Below the pieces are notes generated by a model. It saw only the letters and a list, made by a program, of their open reading frames with translations. It searched no databases and was not told the origin of the DNA. A stretch of DNA of 64,000 bases from CAVOGJ01 sp963700865 (GTDB lineage Bacteria; Planctomycetota; Planctomycetia; Pirellulales; Pirellulaceae), in assembly GCA_963700865.1 (NCBI GenBank), contig CAVOZC010000018.1, positions 930,001-994,000 of the forward strand, in the 5' to 3' direction. The position numbers were made by a program, and so were the translations under genes. Positions 15,309-26,296 of the stretch are shown in pieces. Positions within the stretch are counted from its first letter, which is position 1. Each line of letters starts with the position of its first letter.

Positions 15309-15819
15309 AATCGGTCGAGGTGTCAAAATAGCGGACATTGTGTATCGCACACTGCATTCGGACTTGTCGGCTATATTCCACCATGTTTTCGATATGTCGC
15401 TGGATGGCTTCATCGGACTCATGGATGAGCCAATCGCGCTTGCCATCGTTGTAGGCTTTGGCTTCCCTCACTTTCTCTTCCACCTCGATATCCGCATATC
15501 CCAAAAAGCAAGCCTTCACGTTTTCCGCATTCTCGTCCAAAAGGGTTCGGGCCGTCTCCGGAAGAATGGCCTCGCCTTCGACGACATGGTCCACTTCCGT
15601 CCATATCATGCTTTCGCACATGGCCTCCACAAACTCTCGCATTCTTACCGCGATCTCGTCCGGGAATAGCTTGTCATGGATTCCGCATTGTGGCATTCCC
15701 TTGGTAAAACCCATGACAATCCAATCGAGGGACAGGTAAGGAATCCCTTTCTGCTGCAAGATCTTCTTGGCAATCATTGTCTTGCCAGACCGCGAAGTTC
15801 CGCTGACTAAATAGAGCAT
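15262..15819 (-). CDS. P-loop NTPase / small kinase-like protein
   Basis: This 185-residue protein starts MLYLVSGTSRSGKTMIAKKI, with a Walker A motif (GTSRSGKT) at residues 7-14, and is about the length of a nucleotide or metabolite kinase. A DHVVEGEAILPE segment near residue 80 could correspond to a Walker B or substrate region. The overall pattern resembles 2-phosphoglycerate-kinase or adenylate-kinase-like proteins, but the substrate cannot be assigned. It is convergent with and overlaps the metallopeptidase gene. Confidence 0.7.
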   Translation of the reverse strand: MLYLVSGTSRSGKTMIAKKILQQKGIPYLSLDWIVMGFTKGMPQCGIHDKLFPDEIAVRMREFVEAMCESMIWTEVDHVVEGEAILPETARTLLDENAENVKACFLGYADIEVEEKVREAKAYNDGKRDWLIHESDEAIQRHIENMVEYSRQVRMQCAIHNVRYFDTSTDFMKTVDLATQYLLTV

Positions 15820-16430
15820 GGCCGAGTTAATCCATCATGTGTTTCAAGAACTGCGGTAAGGCAAATTCTAGCGTGCAGATCTGAATTTTACGACAAGATC
15901 CAATCGTTCGTGGTCTGGCAATGTGATAGAAGCAAGCTGCTGCTGGTGTTCTTCAGCATTCCGATCGTGTTCATCCTCTACGGTGGGGCAGCTGCAGCAA
16001 TCAGCGGCCTGATCGTGATCGGCGTGCTGATCATGTTCCAGCTTCGATTGTGTATGCTGTTCAGACGTTGTGGCTTACTTCCATCAGTGGACCGGAAGAA
16101 TGACCATTGACGAGTTTCAACTTTGCCACCGCCGAAAATCGCTTATGGCAACGCTGGTTACTGACCGCGCCGGCGCGGTCATTCTCCGCCGTTCAGGATT
16201 GACCCGATTGACGGCGGCGCGGAGAATGAACCTTCGCCATACCTGGTACCTCGCAAATCGCCCAGTACGCGACACCTAATGGGTACCATTGGCCACGCCG
16301 GCGTCAATAAGTTGATTCACCACTGCGAACCGGTAGAATACTGCATGCTTCATGCCGACAGCGTATGCCAGACACGTCGACGAGCGATTCCCGCGACTCG
16401 GTTATCGCAACCGTTCGGCCAAAAACCGCC
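15820..16430. other. Mostly non-coding stretch
   Basis: A 66-codon hydrophobic frame at 15910-16110 with a GTG start could be a tiny membrane protein or a gene remnant, but has no clear ribosome site. A perfect palindrome lies at 16163-16180 with a weaker hairpin overlapping it to the right. No attC site is present. The methyltransferase frame is open from 16365. Confidence 0.4.
16163..16180. repeat. Perfect 18-bp palindrome with adjacent hairpin
   Basis: GACCGCGCCGGCGCGGTC is fully self-complementary. Immediately right of it CATTCTCCG (16180-16188) pairs with CGGAGAATG (16220-16228). It could be an operator or a transcription-stop structure; no T-run follows. Confidence 0.4.
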
Positions 16431-17252
16431 ATGACCTCCGACCCCGGGTTGCTCGAAGATCTGTTTCCACGCGCGAATGCGTACCATCCTGACTGGATCG
16501 CGGCGAGTGCCAGTGGCGGCGCCAATTCTCTGTGGCTGACGGAATGGTTGGCTTCCGCGTTGGAGCTCAAGCCCGGAATGAACGTCCTGGACCTGGGATG
16601 CGGCCAGGCGTCGTCGTCCATTTTCCTGGCCCGCGAATTCAACGTGACAGTGTGGGCCACGGACCTGTGGTTCAGTGCGTCTGATAACCTGCAACGAATC
16701 GTCGATGCCGGATGCGAGAAGACCGTCTATCCCATCCACGCAGATGCACGCTCGTTACCGTACGCAGCGGAGTTTTTTGATGCCGTCATTTCCATCGACT
16801 CTTTCCCCTACTACGGCACTGACGATCATTATTTGAAGTATTTGGCGAGGTTCGTCAAGCCAGCCGGTGTCATCGCCATCGCAGGCGCCGGCATGATGCA
16901 CGAAATCGAAGGACCGTTGCCCGATCACTTTCAAACATGGTGGACAGCGGAGCCTGGCATGTGGTGTTTACATTCACCCGAATGGTGGCGTCAACATTGG
17001 GAACGAACTGGAATTGTCGAAGTCGAGTTGGCGGATACCATGCCGGACGGTTGGCGGTATTGGCTGAAATGGCACCGGTTCATCGCGCCAGACAATCTGG
17101 TTGAAATCCAGGCGTTGGAGAAAGATCGTGGCGACCATCTGGGTTATGTCCGCGTCTTGTGCCGTCGTCGGCCAGACATCCAGCTGGATGATCCCATCGT
17201 GTCCGTGCCCTCGCATTACGAGCGGAAGCCTTTGCTTCGCGATCGTTCGTAG
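16431..17252 (+). CDS. SAM-dependent methyltransferase
   Basis: This 273-residue protein is a class I methyltransferase. Motif I is MNVLDLGCGQASSS (residues about 49-62), followed by an acidic WATDLWF strand end and the motif II/III region ADARSLPYAAEFFDAVISID. The family-typical start (LLEDLFPRANAYHPDW shortly after the methionine) favours ATG 16431 over the upstream ATG at 16365. Close relatives are usually annotated only as UbiE/class I methyltransferases; the substrate is unknown. Confidence 0.8.
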   Translation: MTSDPGLLEDLFPRANAYHPDWIAASASGGANSLWLTEWLASALELKPGMNVLDLGCGQASSSIFLAREFNVTVWATDLWFSASDNLQRIVDAGCEKTVYPIHADARSLPYAAEFFDAVISIDSFPYYGTDDHYLKYLARFVKPAGVIAIAGAGMMHEIEGPLPDHFQTWWTAEPGMWCLHSPEWWRQHWERTGIVEVELADTMPDGWRYWLKWHRFIAPDNLVEIQALEKDRGDHLGYVRVLCRRRPDIQLDDPIVSVPSHYERKPLLRDRS

Positions 17253-17526
17253 TCGCTGGCCGCGACCGAAGCAGCTGGAAACATGACCGAATAAAGCGGT
17301 GCGCCCAAGCGTTGGATTGCCGAGTTTGCGACGTTAACGGTTCCCGGCCGCCGGGCTATCTTGGGCGCCAGGAGGCTCCATCCCTTCGACTCGAGGTCGG
17401 GGAGCGTGGTCTGTTTTGGCTCGACGCGAAAAGGCTCAAAAGGCGTGCGACGCCACGTGGCGACGCCACTCTCATTCTGCGACCATCCCCGGTCGTGAAG
17501 TGGTTTCCACGGAATCAACGAGCGAG

Positions 17527-18309
17527 CTAAGCCCTGGGGAAGTGCGGTGCGCGGCGTTCAAGGGCCGCCTGGATGCCCTCGCGAAATTCTGCCGAAGCGT
17601 AATTGTCGGCTTGCTCCGACGCTTCCCGCAGCAAGGCGGCTTGCAGCGTGACTTGATCCGGTCGCAGCGTGCGCAGCAAGCCGCGCAGTGCCTGCGGACC
17701 GCAGCCCGCCAATTCACGCGCATAGACCAACGCGAGGTCGAGTACCTGATCGGTCGGCACCACCGCGGTAGCCAGCCCAGACGTCGCCACCTCGTCGCCG
17801 CTGATGATCCGTCCCGACATGAGCAAGTCGGACGCAACCCCCAAGCCGACCAGCCGCGGCAACATCAGTGTCGCTCCCATCCCCGGGTGCAAGCCGAGCC
17901 GCGTGAAGGTGAAACCGAGCTTTGCGTCGTGCGCAATCAATCGATAATCGCAGGCCATGGCCAGACAGGCGCCCGCACCGATGGCGTGTCCATTCACGGC
18001 GGCCAGGACCGGAACGTCCAACTCGAGAATACAGAGAAACGCTGCATAAAAAGCCAGCATCTCCGCCTTGTTCCGCGACGGCGACTGCTTGGCCTTGCTG
18101 AGAAGCATTTGCAGATCGCCACCGGCGGAGAAGGTCGACCCTGCCCCGGTGATGATCACCACTCGACAAGCTGCATCAGCTCGCAGACGAGCCACCGCCG
18201 CCTGAAACTCCGCCGCCATCTCCAGGCCCATGGCATTTCGCCGGGGCGGATCGTTCAGCTCCAGGACACGAATGTCGTCGGTCAGCGATTTGGATTCAAC
18301 CAGAGACAT
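17527..18309 (-). CDS. Enoyl-CoA hydratase/isomerase (crotonase) family protein
   Basis: This is a 260-residue protein of normal crotonase length. Family motifs are FSAGGDLQMLL (oxyanion-hole strand, residues about 60-70), NGHAIGAGACLAMACDYRLI (residues about 103-122) and RLGLHPGMGATLMLPRLVG (residues about 134-152). The glutamate often found before the PGxG motif in hydratases is replaced here by threonine in FTFTRLGLHPG, so hydratase chemistry is uncertain and another acyl-CoA reaction is possible. A 100-codon frame starting 9 bp downstream (17518 to 17216) is not convincing. Confidence 0.85.
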   Translation of the reverse strand: MSLVESKSLTDDIRVLELNDPPRRNAMGLEMAAEFQAAVARLRADAACRVVIITGAGSTFSAGGDLQMLLSKAKQSPSRNKAEMLAFYAAFLCILELDVPVLAAVNGHAIGAGACLAMACDYRLIAHDAKLGFTFTRLGLHPGMGATLMLPRLVGLGVASDLLMSGRIISGDEVATSGLATAVVPTDQVLDLALVYARELAGCGPQALRGLLRTLRPDQVTLQAALLREASEQADNYASAEFREGIQAALERRAPHFPRA

Positions 18310-18596
18310 GCCAGGCGGTGGCTCCGCAATCCGAGGAGCAACTTCGAGCGATTCGACCAGGTGACCGAGCGCGGCGAGCGGTCAGGTGGTGGCTATCGTA
18401 GCGGGCGGCAGCGGCGGTTTCAATCGCCAGGCGTTGGCACGGGGAACGACGGTCGAGCCGGCGGCATTCCAGCGCAGGCTGCCCTCCTTGGCCAACCACA
18501 AGGGCCGGACGCCGTGGATTTGGCCATTGACGCCGCTGCGGCGTGTGCGCTAATGGATTTTCTTCACGTACCCCGCAATCGATCGTAGGACGCAAG

Positions 18597-19794
18597 ATGT
18601 CTCTGACGTGTTCCCATCGGCATGTTTGTTTCTGGATGATGATGGCGGTCGGGGGAACCGTCCACGTACCGAGCGGCTCTGCCGGGGAGGTCCCGATTGC
18701 AGACTCCCCCCGGCCGGCCGATCCCGCGCCCGTCGATCCCGTCGAACGGGAAGGGGCGATACGCGCGCGGCGTTGATTATCTGATCGCGTCCCAACGCAA
18801 GGATGGCGGCTGGGGCGGTCCGCAATGGACCGGCGGCGTCGATTCGGATCCGGTCCCCGGGTCCTTTCGCTCGTTTGATGTGGCGGTGACCGCGATGTGC
18901 CTCGAGGCGCTTTCCAACGTCGTGGCGACGACAGATGTGCGCGCGTCGACCGAACGTGCCTATCGATACCTGATCGAGCGGACCCACAAGATCAAACGGG
19001 CGGGTCCCGGTGATCTTCCCAACGTCTGGGCCCACTGCTACTGCATTCAGACGTTTGCTAAATTGTGGCATCAGTCGGACGATCCGCGTTTGCAGCGAGA
19101 ACTTGAGTCGGCGATAGGTGCCCACATGCGAGGGCTGAAGCGGTGGCAGTCCATTCATGGAGGCTGGTTTTACTATGGCAGCGGCATGAGCCAGCCGGTG
19201 AATCCGTCCTGCAGCTTTGTCAATTCCGCCGTGCTGGTCGCTTTGGCTCGGGCTCGCGACATTGGCATCACGGCGGATGCGACCATGGTTCAGCGGGCGA
19301 TTGAGGCGACGCAACGGATGCGGAAGCCCGATTCGAGTTTCCTGTACACGATGCGCATCCCGACCGACAAGGCGGGTGCCATGCGACCCATCAATCGACC
19401 GGCCGGAAGTCTGGGCCGTTCGCAAGCGGGGAATGTGGCATTGCGCGTGTGGGGTGACGACGACATTACGGACGATGTCCTGCGGGCATGGCTGGACCGG
19501 TTGGTGTCTCGCCACGGCTGGCTGGATATGGGCCGCAAGAGGCCGATCCCGCACGAATCGCATGCCGCCGTCGCCGGTTACTTCTACTATTTCGGCGTCT
19601 ACTACGGCTCGCAGTGCATCGAGCAGCTTCCCGTCGAGCAGCGGGCCTTCTACCAGCACCACCTGGCGCGCTTGGTCATCGATCGCCAGGAAAAGGACGG
19701 CTCCTGGTTCGATTATCCGCTGTACAGCTACCACAAACCGTACGGTACCGCCTTTGCCGTGTTGTCACTCACCGCGTGTCGCACGGCACGCTGA
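18597..19794 (+). CDS. Secreted terpenoid-cyclase-fold (prenyltransferase/squalene-oxidase-repeat) protein, frame-corrected
   Basis: The first 56 codons (signal peptide with VCFWMMMAVGGTVHVPSGS, then a proline-rich linker) are in one frame. The rest, from RGVDYLIASQRKDGGWGG, is in the next. Dropping one base in the CGCGCGCGG tract at about 18762-18770 joins them as AIRRGVDYLI, the standard start of the first alpha-alpha repeat. The body has repeated GGW/GSW motifs (HGGWFYYGSG, HGWLDMG, DGSWFDYPL) typical of the alpha/alpha-toroid fold of squalene cyclases and prenyltransferases. The catalytic DxDD motif is not visible, so it may be a non-cyclase secreted relative common in planctomycetes. Confidence 0.7.
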
Positions 19795-19804
19795 ATCATG
19801 GCGG

Positions 19805-21320
19805 TCATCCGTGCTTGGTTTCCGCCACCCGATTCGACGCCGGGGCGGTCCAGCCGCGGGCACGTGCGACGGCGCGTTTCCATTCGTCCATCCTGCGGGC
19901 CCGCTGTCGCGGCTTCATCGCGCGCATAGCGCTGCGATACTTGCCACTGTGCGGCGACTTCCCGCACATCCTCCCAATAGCCGACGGCCAGGCCCGCCAG
20001 GTAGGCCGCGCCGAGAGCTGTTGTCTCGCCCACGGCTGGTCGCACGATCGGCACGCCCAACAGGTCGGCTTGAAACTGCATCAGCAGGCTATTTTGCGAA
20101 GCTCCGCCATCGACGCGTAGTTCTTTCAGCCGGATGTTCGAATCGAGTTGCATGGCGGCGAGTACGTCCGCCACCTGGAAAGCGATCCCCTCGAGAGTGG
20201 CCCGCGCCACGTGAGCCGCGGTCGTGCCGCGAGTGATCCCGAGTATCGCGCCGCGTGCGTAGGCGTCCCAGTGGGGCGCTCCGAGTCCTGCAAACGCCGG
20301 CACGACAATCAGGCCGCCGCTATCGGCCACCTGGCTGGCGAGCCCCTCGATGTCCGCCGCTTGCCGCACCAGGTGCAGGCCGTCCCGCAACCACTGCACG
20401 GCGGCTCCGGCGATAAAGATACTTCCCTCGAGCGCGTAGTGCGTTTGTTTGCCGATTCGCCACGCCACTGTCGTGAGCAGCCCACTGGGCGAGGCCACTG
20501 GTTCGGTGCCAGTATTCATCAGCAGAAAACAGCCGGTGCCGTAAGTGTTCTTGGCCATGCCAGCTTGTGTGCATACTTGCCCAAACAAGGCCGCCTGCTG
20601 ATCACCCGCGATCCCGGCGATGGGAATGGCTGCCCCCAGCGCCTTCGTCTCGCCATACACTTCACTCGAAGTACGCACCTCGGGGAGGATGCTCTCGGGA
20701 ATTCCGAACAGTTGGAGCAAGTCCTCATCCCATTGGCACTTGTGGATGTCATAGAGCATCGTCCGCGAGGCATTACTCGGATCGGTCACGTGCAGGCGGC
20801 CGTTGGTCAGTCGCCAGACGAGCCACGCATCGATGGTGCCAAAAGCCAGCCGTCCCGCCCGTGCGGCGGCCCGCGCCCCCTTGACGTGCTTCAACAGCCA
20901 TTGAATTTTAGTGGCGGAAAAGTAGGGATCGAGCACCAGCCCGGTCCGCTGCCGGATCAGTTCGTCATCACCATTCGCGCGGAGCTTATCGCAGATGCCG
21001 GCGGTCCGTCGATCTTGCCAGACGATGGCGTTGGCCAGCGGTTTGCCGGTCTCCCGGTCCCACAGGACCGTTGTCTCGCGCTGGTTCGTGATTCCCAGTC
21101 CGGCGATCTGCTGTGGCGTCACCTGCGCCTTTTTTAGCACAGCTCGTGCCACGCGCAGCTGCGAGGACCAGATTTCCTCCGCATCGTGTTCGACCCAACC
21201 CGGCTGTGGAAAAAGCTGCGAGAATTCTCGCTGTGCCATCGCAATGACGGCGCCTTGCCGATTGAAGAGCATGGCGCGGGAACTGGTCGTACCCTGATCG
21301 AGCGCGAGCATGTATTTCAT
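19805..21320 (-). CDS. glpK: Glycerol kinase, frame-corrected at C-terminus
   Basis: GlpK phosphorylates glycerol to glycerol 3-phosphate with ATP. The FGGY-family features are clear: ALDQGTTSSRAMLF at the start, GITNQRETTVLWDR near residue 77, DPSNASRTMLYDIH, and the C-terminal ATP-site motif RVDGGASQNSLLMQFQADLL. The uncorrected frame continues to 19728 with a non-family tail. Shifting frame in the GCGCGCG tract at about 19922-19935 restores the usual ending (MKPRQRARRMDEWKRAV) and a stop at 19805, giving about 505 residues, the normal length. No glpF or glpD is nearby. Confidence 0.88.
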
Positions 21321-21665
21321 GGCGAATATCCAGCCTGGAGCGCGAATTGCCGGCCCGCATCTTAAATTCCGTCCGGGGCTTGCACAAACGTGCGGGGTGC
21401 GACGTTGGGCCTCGGCTACTGGCTTTGCTATCGCCGGGAAAGCCCTTTCTCTTGCAGCGCCGCTGCCCAGCTTCGCGAAAGAGGCATTTTAGGGGCGACG
21501 AATTGACCCGTTTTTGCGAGTCGGCTACAAGGAGCGGCCTGCAGGAAAGCCCGCATGCGCGGTCCGATTGGCATGCAGCGCTCGTGCCGAGGCGGCCGTA
21601 ATTTCGCTCCCTGGGAGCGTCCCGTTCCTTTGTTCGCCGCGCCCCCGAGAGTTGGCTCCGTCGCC
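21321..21665. other. Intergenic stretch, nothing recognised
   Basis: The 345 bp between the divergent glpK and lipoprotein genes should hold both promoters. I see no clear operator, repeat or gene. Confidence 0.4.
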
Positions 21666-22591
21666 ATGTGTTCCACGATCCGTCGCCATCCGCACGAATT
21701 CGCACGGACCTCTCCCGCTCGGTGGGTCTCGGTGGGGTTCGCCCTGTTGTCGGCCCTGATCGGCTGTCGCAGCTTGGCGGTGAGAGAGGTTGCCAGCGAG
21801 CCGACGGAGCTTCCCAAGACGCAGTTGTCTCAAGACAGTGTCGTGCTGGAAGTGCTTTTTCTGGATGTCCCGGACGACGACCCGGAATGGCCGCAGCGCA
21901 TCTGGGCGGAGATCGATGAGCAGGAATTTCCGCCCGAGTCCCGGAGGCAGTTGCAGGCGAACGGTTTTCGTTGCGGGATCATCGGACAACAAATGCCTGT
22001 CGAACTGCGCGAATTGATCGACGCGCAGCACAGCGACCCGGCGGAAATGACCAGTCCGGATGGGTTGGGGAAATCGCTCGAACGGCAGACGCGCCGGATT
22101 CAGCGCGGGCCGGCCGACGCAATGATGTCTTGACATTTGCCCCGCGAGAATCGCTGGTCGTACTATTGCATGAAGGACAAGGCTTGGTAGGCAAGACGTT
22201 TGCGGACGCACAAACGGTCTTCGAGCTGAAGGCGTTTCCCTTGGGTGACGGTCGTGCTCGCCTGGAATTAGTGCCGGAAATTCAATTTGGCCCGGTCAAA
22301 CAGAAATACGTCGGCCGCGACGGCATGTTCGAGCTGGAAGTAGGCCGGGAGCGGAAGAACTTTCCGCAGTTACGCATTGACGCCACGATCACGCCGGGGC
22401 ACACGTTGGCCGTGTCATCCGGATCGTCCCGCAGTTCGCTGGGCGGTTGCTTCTTCTGCAACGCCGAGCGGCAGAAGCTGTTACTCATACGACTGGCTCA
22501 ATCGCAGTACGACGATCTCTTCGAATTCCATGAGGAAGAGCCGCTCGACGAGGAAGTCTCGTTTGCCGGTCTTACCACGGAACTCGACTAA
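21666..22591 (+). CDS. Conserved lipoprotein, frame-corrected
   Basis: From ATG 21666 the protein starts with a signal sequence ending in a lipobox-like LLSALIGC (residues about 27-34). The first frame ends early at 22133. The second, from about 22100, continues with DVLTFAPRESLVVLLHEGQG to a stop at 22591. A missing base in CAGCGCGGGCC near 22100 joins them as RRIQARAGRRND. The combined product is about 308 residues. No enzyme motif is visible. It probably sits in a membrane facing the periplasm. Its stop overlaps the convergent gene by 4 bp. Confidence 0.6.
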
Positions 22592-23661
22592 CGTGAGAGC
22601 GAACGATTTGCGGCTTGCCGCTGTTGCTGCTCCCGTCGAGCGATCGCCTGCTTCTTATTCTCGACGATGCGAGTGATCCGCTCTGCGTTGACGACGTACA
22701 ACCGGGGATCGTCGATGACGAAAGGCGTCGACCACGTCTTGCCGTCTTCGTAATTGCAGAAGTTATAGAACATGTTTTCCATAATCTCCGCGGTATACGA
22801 ATAGGGAAGCTGCGAGGTGAGGTGGTCCGCTTCAGTAAGGTCGTCGACACCACGCCTGGCGTAGTAGTGGACGCGCCCATCGGCGGTAAAGGACATGCCG
22901 AGCGTCCACCACCCGAATTCCTCGGCGGGAATCTCCATCACGTTGAAGTCGTGTCCCAGCCGATTACCGCGGACGGTGAGGAAGGCCGAGTCCTTTTCGA
23001 CGTTTCTATCCGTCTCGCTGCGGAAATGGACCCAGATGCCCGGCCAGTATTGTTCTTTCGCCCGGTACGTCTGGGGACGAATGGATCGTAACCGCCCGAA
23101 CCGTTGTTGGGATTTCTCTTCCGTTTTCCAGATCGTTGTCGAGGCGGTACCGCGAAAGCCGAAGTGCGGACCGGTGCGATTTTCCCATTCTTCCGCGGGT
23201 GGCAGGTAGACGCGGGTCACGATGCTGGGGACTTCGGCGACCGGAATCGCCCCGATCCGGGACACCCCATCCACGATCAGATCGTCCTGCTGGACTTCGA
23301 AGGACGAGCGTCCAGGTATGCCCGAATGCAGTGTCCGCACGAGCAGCGCGTACTGGCTGTCCGGCAGGCCGCCCGCGGGGGTGGGGACGACCTTCATCAA
23401 GTCGGGCTGACCACGCTCGGGGCCTTCAAACCAGCGTCCATTTGTGGCTCGGCCGTTAGGAAAGCGGGTCTTCTCGTCCTGTTCCCGCGAACTCTTCGGG
23501 TGGTTGTGGATGAACTCCCATTCCGGGTCTTCGAGCGGGTCACCCACAAAATCGATGAGGGTTCCGGTACCCGGCACCACGGCCCCCGGCTCGGCTGCCA
23601 GGCTGGTTCGCCACGCGGCGGCCGTGAGGAGAAGAATGAAGGTCGTCCATTGTCGTTTCAT
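22588..23661 (-). CDS. Conserved secreted protein
   Basis: This is a 357-residue protein. The start at ATG 23661 places a signal peptide at the N-terminus (FILLLTAAAWRTSLAAEPG). The body is rich in aromatic residues and has segments such as PHFGFRGTASTTIW and YWPGIWVHFRSETDR that suggest a beta-sandwich, concanavalin-like fold, but I do not recognise a named family. The C-terminal 25 residues are a basic, glutamine-rich helix. The 262 bp upstream hold no gene. Confidence 0.65.
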   Translation of the reverse strand: MKRQWTTFILLLTAAAWRTSLAAEPGAVVPGTGTLIDFVGDPLEDPEWEFIHNHPKSSREQDEKTRFPNGRATNGRWFEGPERGQPDLMKVVPTPAGGLPDSQYALLVRTLHSGIPGRSSFEVQQDDLIVDGVSRIGAIPVAEVPSIVTRVYLPPAEEWENRTGPHFGFRGTASTTIWKTEEKSQQRFGRLRSIRPQTYRAKEQYWPGIWVHFRSETDRNVEKDSAFLTVRGNRLGHDFNVMEIPAEEFGWWTLGMSFTADGRVHYYARRGVDDLTEADHLTSQLPYSYTAEIMENMFYNFCNYEDGKTWSTPFVIDDPRLYVVNAERITRIVENKKQAIARREQQQRQAANRSLSR

Positions 23662-23923
23662 GACAGCACTCGCGTTCGACGGCGGCAAATCAGTCCCTTG
23701 GCGCGCCGTCGTGAGCGCTCTGCGCGGACGGCATTTCTTTCATCGGACGTTCCACCGCGCCGGAACACCGTTTATCGACCGAGCCGTTACGGTTTACCCA
23801 GTCGGAACGGCGGGGCGACTCGGCAACGACCGCCTCTGCCGCGGCGGAAAGCAACGCGATCCCGATGAATTTGGGAAAATTGGCCCCCCGGGCCCCGCGA
23901 GGCGTGAGACGTTGAAGAGGGCA

Positions 23924-24310
23924 TTAAAAGGGGACGTCGTCCTCGTCATAGCCGGCGTCCGAGAGTTCCTCATTCACCGCGGCGGCCGACGCGGCCGAGG
24001 ATTCGGCGGTTCCCTTTTCGCCGACGACTGAGAAGCGGATTGCCTCGGCGTTGAGAAAGAACTTGACCTCGCTCTTGGCGTCCTTCTGCCAGCGGCGACC
24101 GTTCAGCCGATAGCTGACGTCGATCTCGTCGCCCACCTTGAGGGTATCGACGGTATCGCAATTGTCATTGGTAAATTCCAGGGGGACGTAATTCGTAAAC
24201 CGTCCCTTATCCTGTTCGAGCACGACCAACCGCTTGCGAAAACCGTTTTGGCCGTAGGTCTTGGTGGGTTCGACCAGATGAACTTTTCCCCGTACTGTTG
24301 AGTCACTCAT
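23924..24310 (-). CDS. DUF3127 / SSB-like protein
   Basis: This 128-residue protein starts MSDSTVRGKVHLVEPTKTYG and follows the DUF3127 pattern of an OB-fold: RKRLVVLEQDKG, FTNDNCDTVDTLKVGDEIDV and NGRRWQKDAKSEVKFFLNAE. It ends DEDDVPF, the acidic DDxPF tail that single-stranded-DNA-binding proteins use to recruit partners. A DNA-binding role in replication or repair is therefore likely but inferred. The frame is open all the way upstream into the metalloprotease gene. I take ATG 24310 as the true start because it has a GGA-containing ribosome site and matches the family start. Confidence 0.8.
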   Translation of the reverse strand: MSDSTVRGKVHLVEPTKTYGQNGFRKRLVVLEQDKGRFTNYVPLEFTNDNCDTVDTLKVGDEIDVSYRLNGRRWQKDAKSEVKFFLNAEAIRFSVVGEKGTAESSAASAAAVNEELSDAGYDEDDVPF

Positions 24311-26068
24311 GGCAATTCGTTCCTGCAAGTCCCGATGGAATTCCCTTCCATCGTAGCCGTCGGCGGTTACGACAACAACCGCCGCCCGGACGGGACTCGG
24401 CGCCTTGCTGCCCACGAAATGCCGACGTTGCAGCCAACCGACAACGAGGACCACCAGGAGCAGGCGATGGGCGGCCGGTTCGGGAACGGCACTCATTCCG
24501 CCAGACATCTGAAACTTGTTGCTATTCCAGGTATTGAAGTCCGACACATCGATCGATCCGTCCGCATTAAAGTCACCGGCGCACCATTGCGGTGTGTCGC
24601 TGAACTTGTTGCCGTTCCAGATATTAAAATCGGACACGTCCACGCTCCCATCGAGATTGGCATCACCGATCAGGTAGGCGCCGCCGGACGGATTATTCGC
24701 TGCGCCAGCTTCGGCCAGCCATTGATTGAGATCGTTCGTATTGACGAGCCCGTCACCCGTGAGATCAAACGCTCCGTCATTGTTCCCGGCCACAATGGCC
24801 TGCACGAGTGCATCGACATCAGCACAGCCAAAGGTGCCATCCTGATTGAAATCGCCCGAGATGCCGGCAGCGACCACGCTGATGGCCAATTCATACATCT
24901 GGATCTGGTCCGCATCTCCGTTGATCCGGACGTAGTATTGACCGGCATCGGCGAGGGTAAAGTCGCTGATCCGGTCGGCTTGGCCCAGCCCGCCCGAATT
25001 ATCCGCTGCGAGAAGGGTGGATTGATCCATGCCGATCAGCGCGAGTGACAGGTTACTGAATTCGGACGTGACGTAGGGTGCTTGGGCGCCATTCTGTGCG
25101 CCTTCGTTATACGTTGGCCCCACCGGCGTCACGCGAATGTCTACCAGAGACCGCCCATCGATGGAAAAAGAAAAAAAGTCCGTATCGGAATCGTCGTCGA
25201 TGCTCACGAAATCGGTGTTTGCCAGGAGCACGGTCGTGTCGCGAGCGTCTAGTCCGAGGGCGACTGTCATGCCGTCGGCCACGGTGCCCAGGTCCACGGC
25301 GGTTGCCGCCGTGTCGTTGCCCAGGCCTCCATGTGCTTTTTCATAGAAGTCGCCATAGGCTCGCTGAGCGCCGAGGATGTCATCGAATTGGGGGCCATCA
25401 ATGCCGGTGTCCAGAATCGGCTCCATGAGAAATCGTGAGCCCGCGGATTCGACGTGATTCAGTCCCAGGCCATGCCCATGCTCGTGCATGGTGGTATTTC
25501 GCAGCCGTCGGTAGCCGGTGGCGGGATTGCTGAAAAAGTTCCCGTCACCCGTGTCGAACGTCATGTCCCCGTTATTGGGAAACGAATTGAACGCCAGTAC
25601 GTTCGAGGGACCGTCAATAAAGATGCCACCGATGCGAACGTCCGCCCGCGTGCCGAGGATGCCCCGATTGCCGCTCGAATTGTGCCTGACCCCGTCATCA
25701 TTTGGTTCGTAGATGTACGTATTGCCGGTCAGTTGCTCCCAGCGATCGAAAGACAAGTCGAACCATTGAAACCAGGGCCGTTGTGTCAGATCGCTCCCAC
25801 CGGGACCGGCCCCGATGTTGTTGTCGAGAAACGAGATAAGATCACTGGTGCCGCTCGAGGTGCTTGTCCCGTCCGGCACGAAGCCCCAGGTCAAGGTGAT
25901 CGGGTCCCCCAAGCTGATGCCCGAAGTGTCCGTCGCCGTTTGCGTCCAGCGAGCGCCAAGCCGATACGCGTGGGCCGGAGTCGTCACGCCAGCAACCAGG
26001 GAACATGCAACCACCGCCAGGTACCAGGGCAACCTCCGGCTGCCGAATCGATGTTTTACGGATATCAC
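24311..26068 (-). CDS. Matrixin-like secreted metalloprotease with dockerin-like repeats and PEP-CTERM
   Basis: The part assigned here is 586 residues. The signal peptide includes WYLAVVACSLVAGVTTPAHA. The zinc site is MHEHGHGLGLNHVES, the HExxHxxGxxH motif of metzincins (residues about 193-203). Residues about 250-400 look like a pre-peptidase C-terminal domain. Then come calcium-type loops GDFNQDGTF, GDANLDGSVDVSDFN and GDFNADGSIDVSDFN, and the sorting tail VPEPAAHRLLLVVLVVGWLQ with RRH. A stop would be expected just after RRHF. Instead the frame reads about 45 codons further into the DUF3127 gene, so the stop is lost, by mutation or by a sequence error. Confidence 0.8.
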
Positions 26069-26296
26069 TATGCTCCCCCTGAGCTATTTCTGAAGATCGA
26101 TGATGTTGGACGGGCCCCGCGTTGCCCCCATGTGCCGCTCTTTCGCTATGATAACCGGCCGTGTCATTTCTTGCTGGCTTTCGGTCTTCGCAAACGTGGC
26201 CGTCGAACCACTTGGCCCGTTTTTCGCTGGAGAACCCGCATCGCTGTCACAAGCGGGCTGCTATTTTGGCCGGCCGACCTGCCGGGGCGGGGAAGG

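Noticed and set aside
13956..16430. Continuation of the cassette array to the right of 12975
   Set aside because: No attC-like hairpin was found and a - strand gene appears, so the array probably ends near 12975.
17216..17518. 100-codon - strand frame just after the crotonase gene
   Set aside because: It overlaps the end of the methyltransferase gene, matches nothing recognisable and has no ribosome site.
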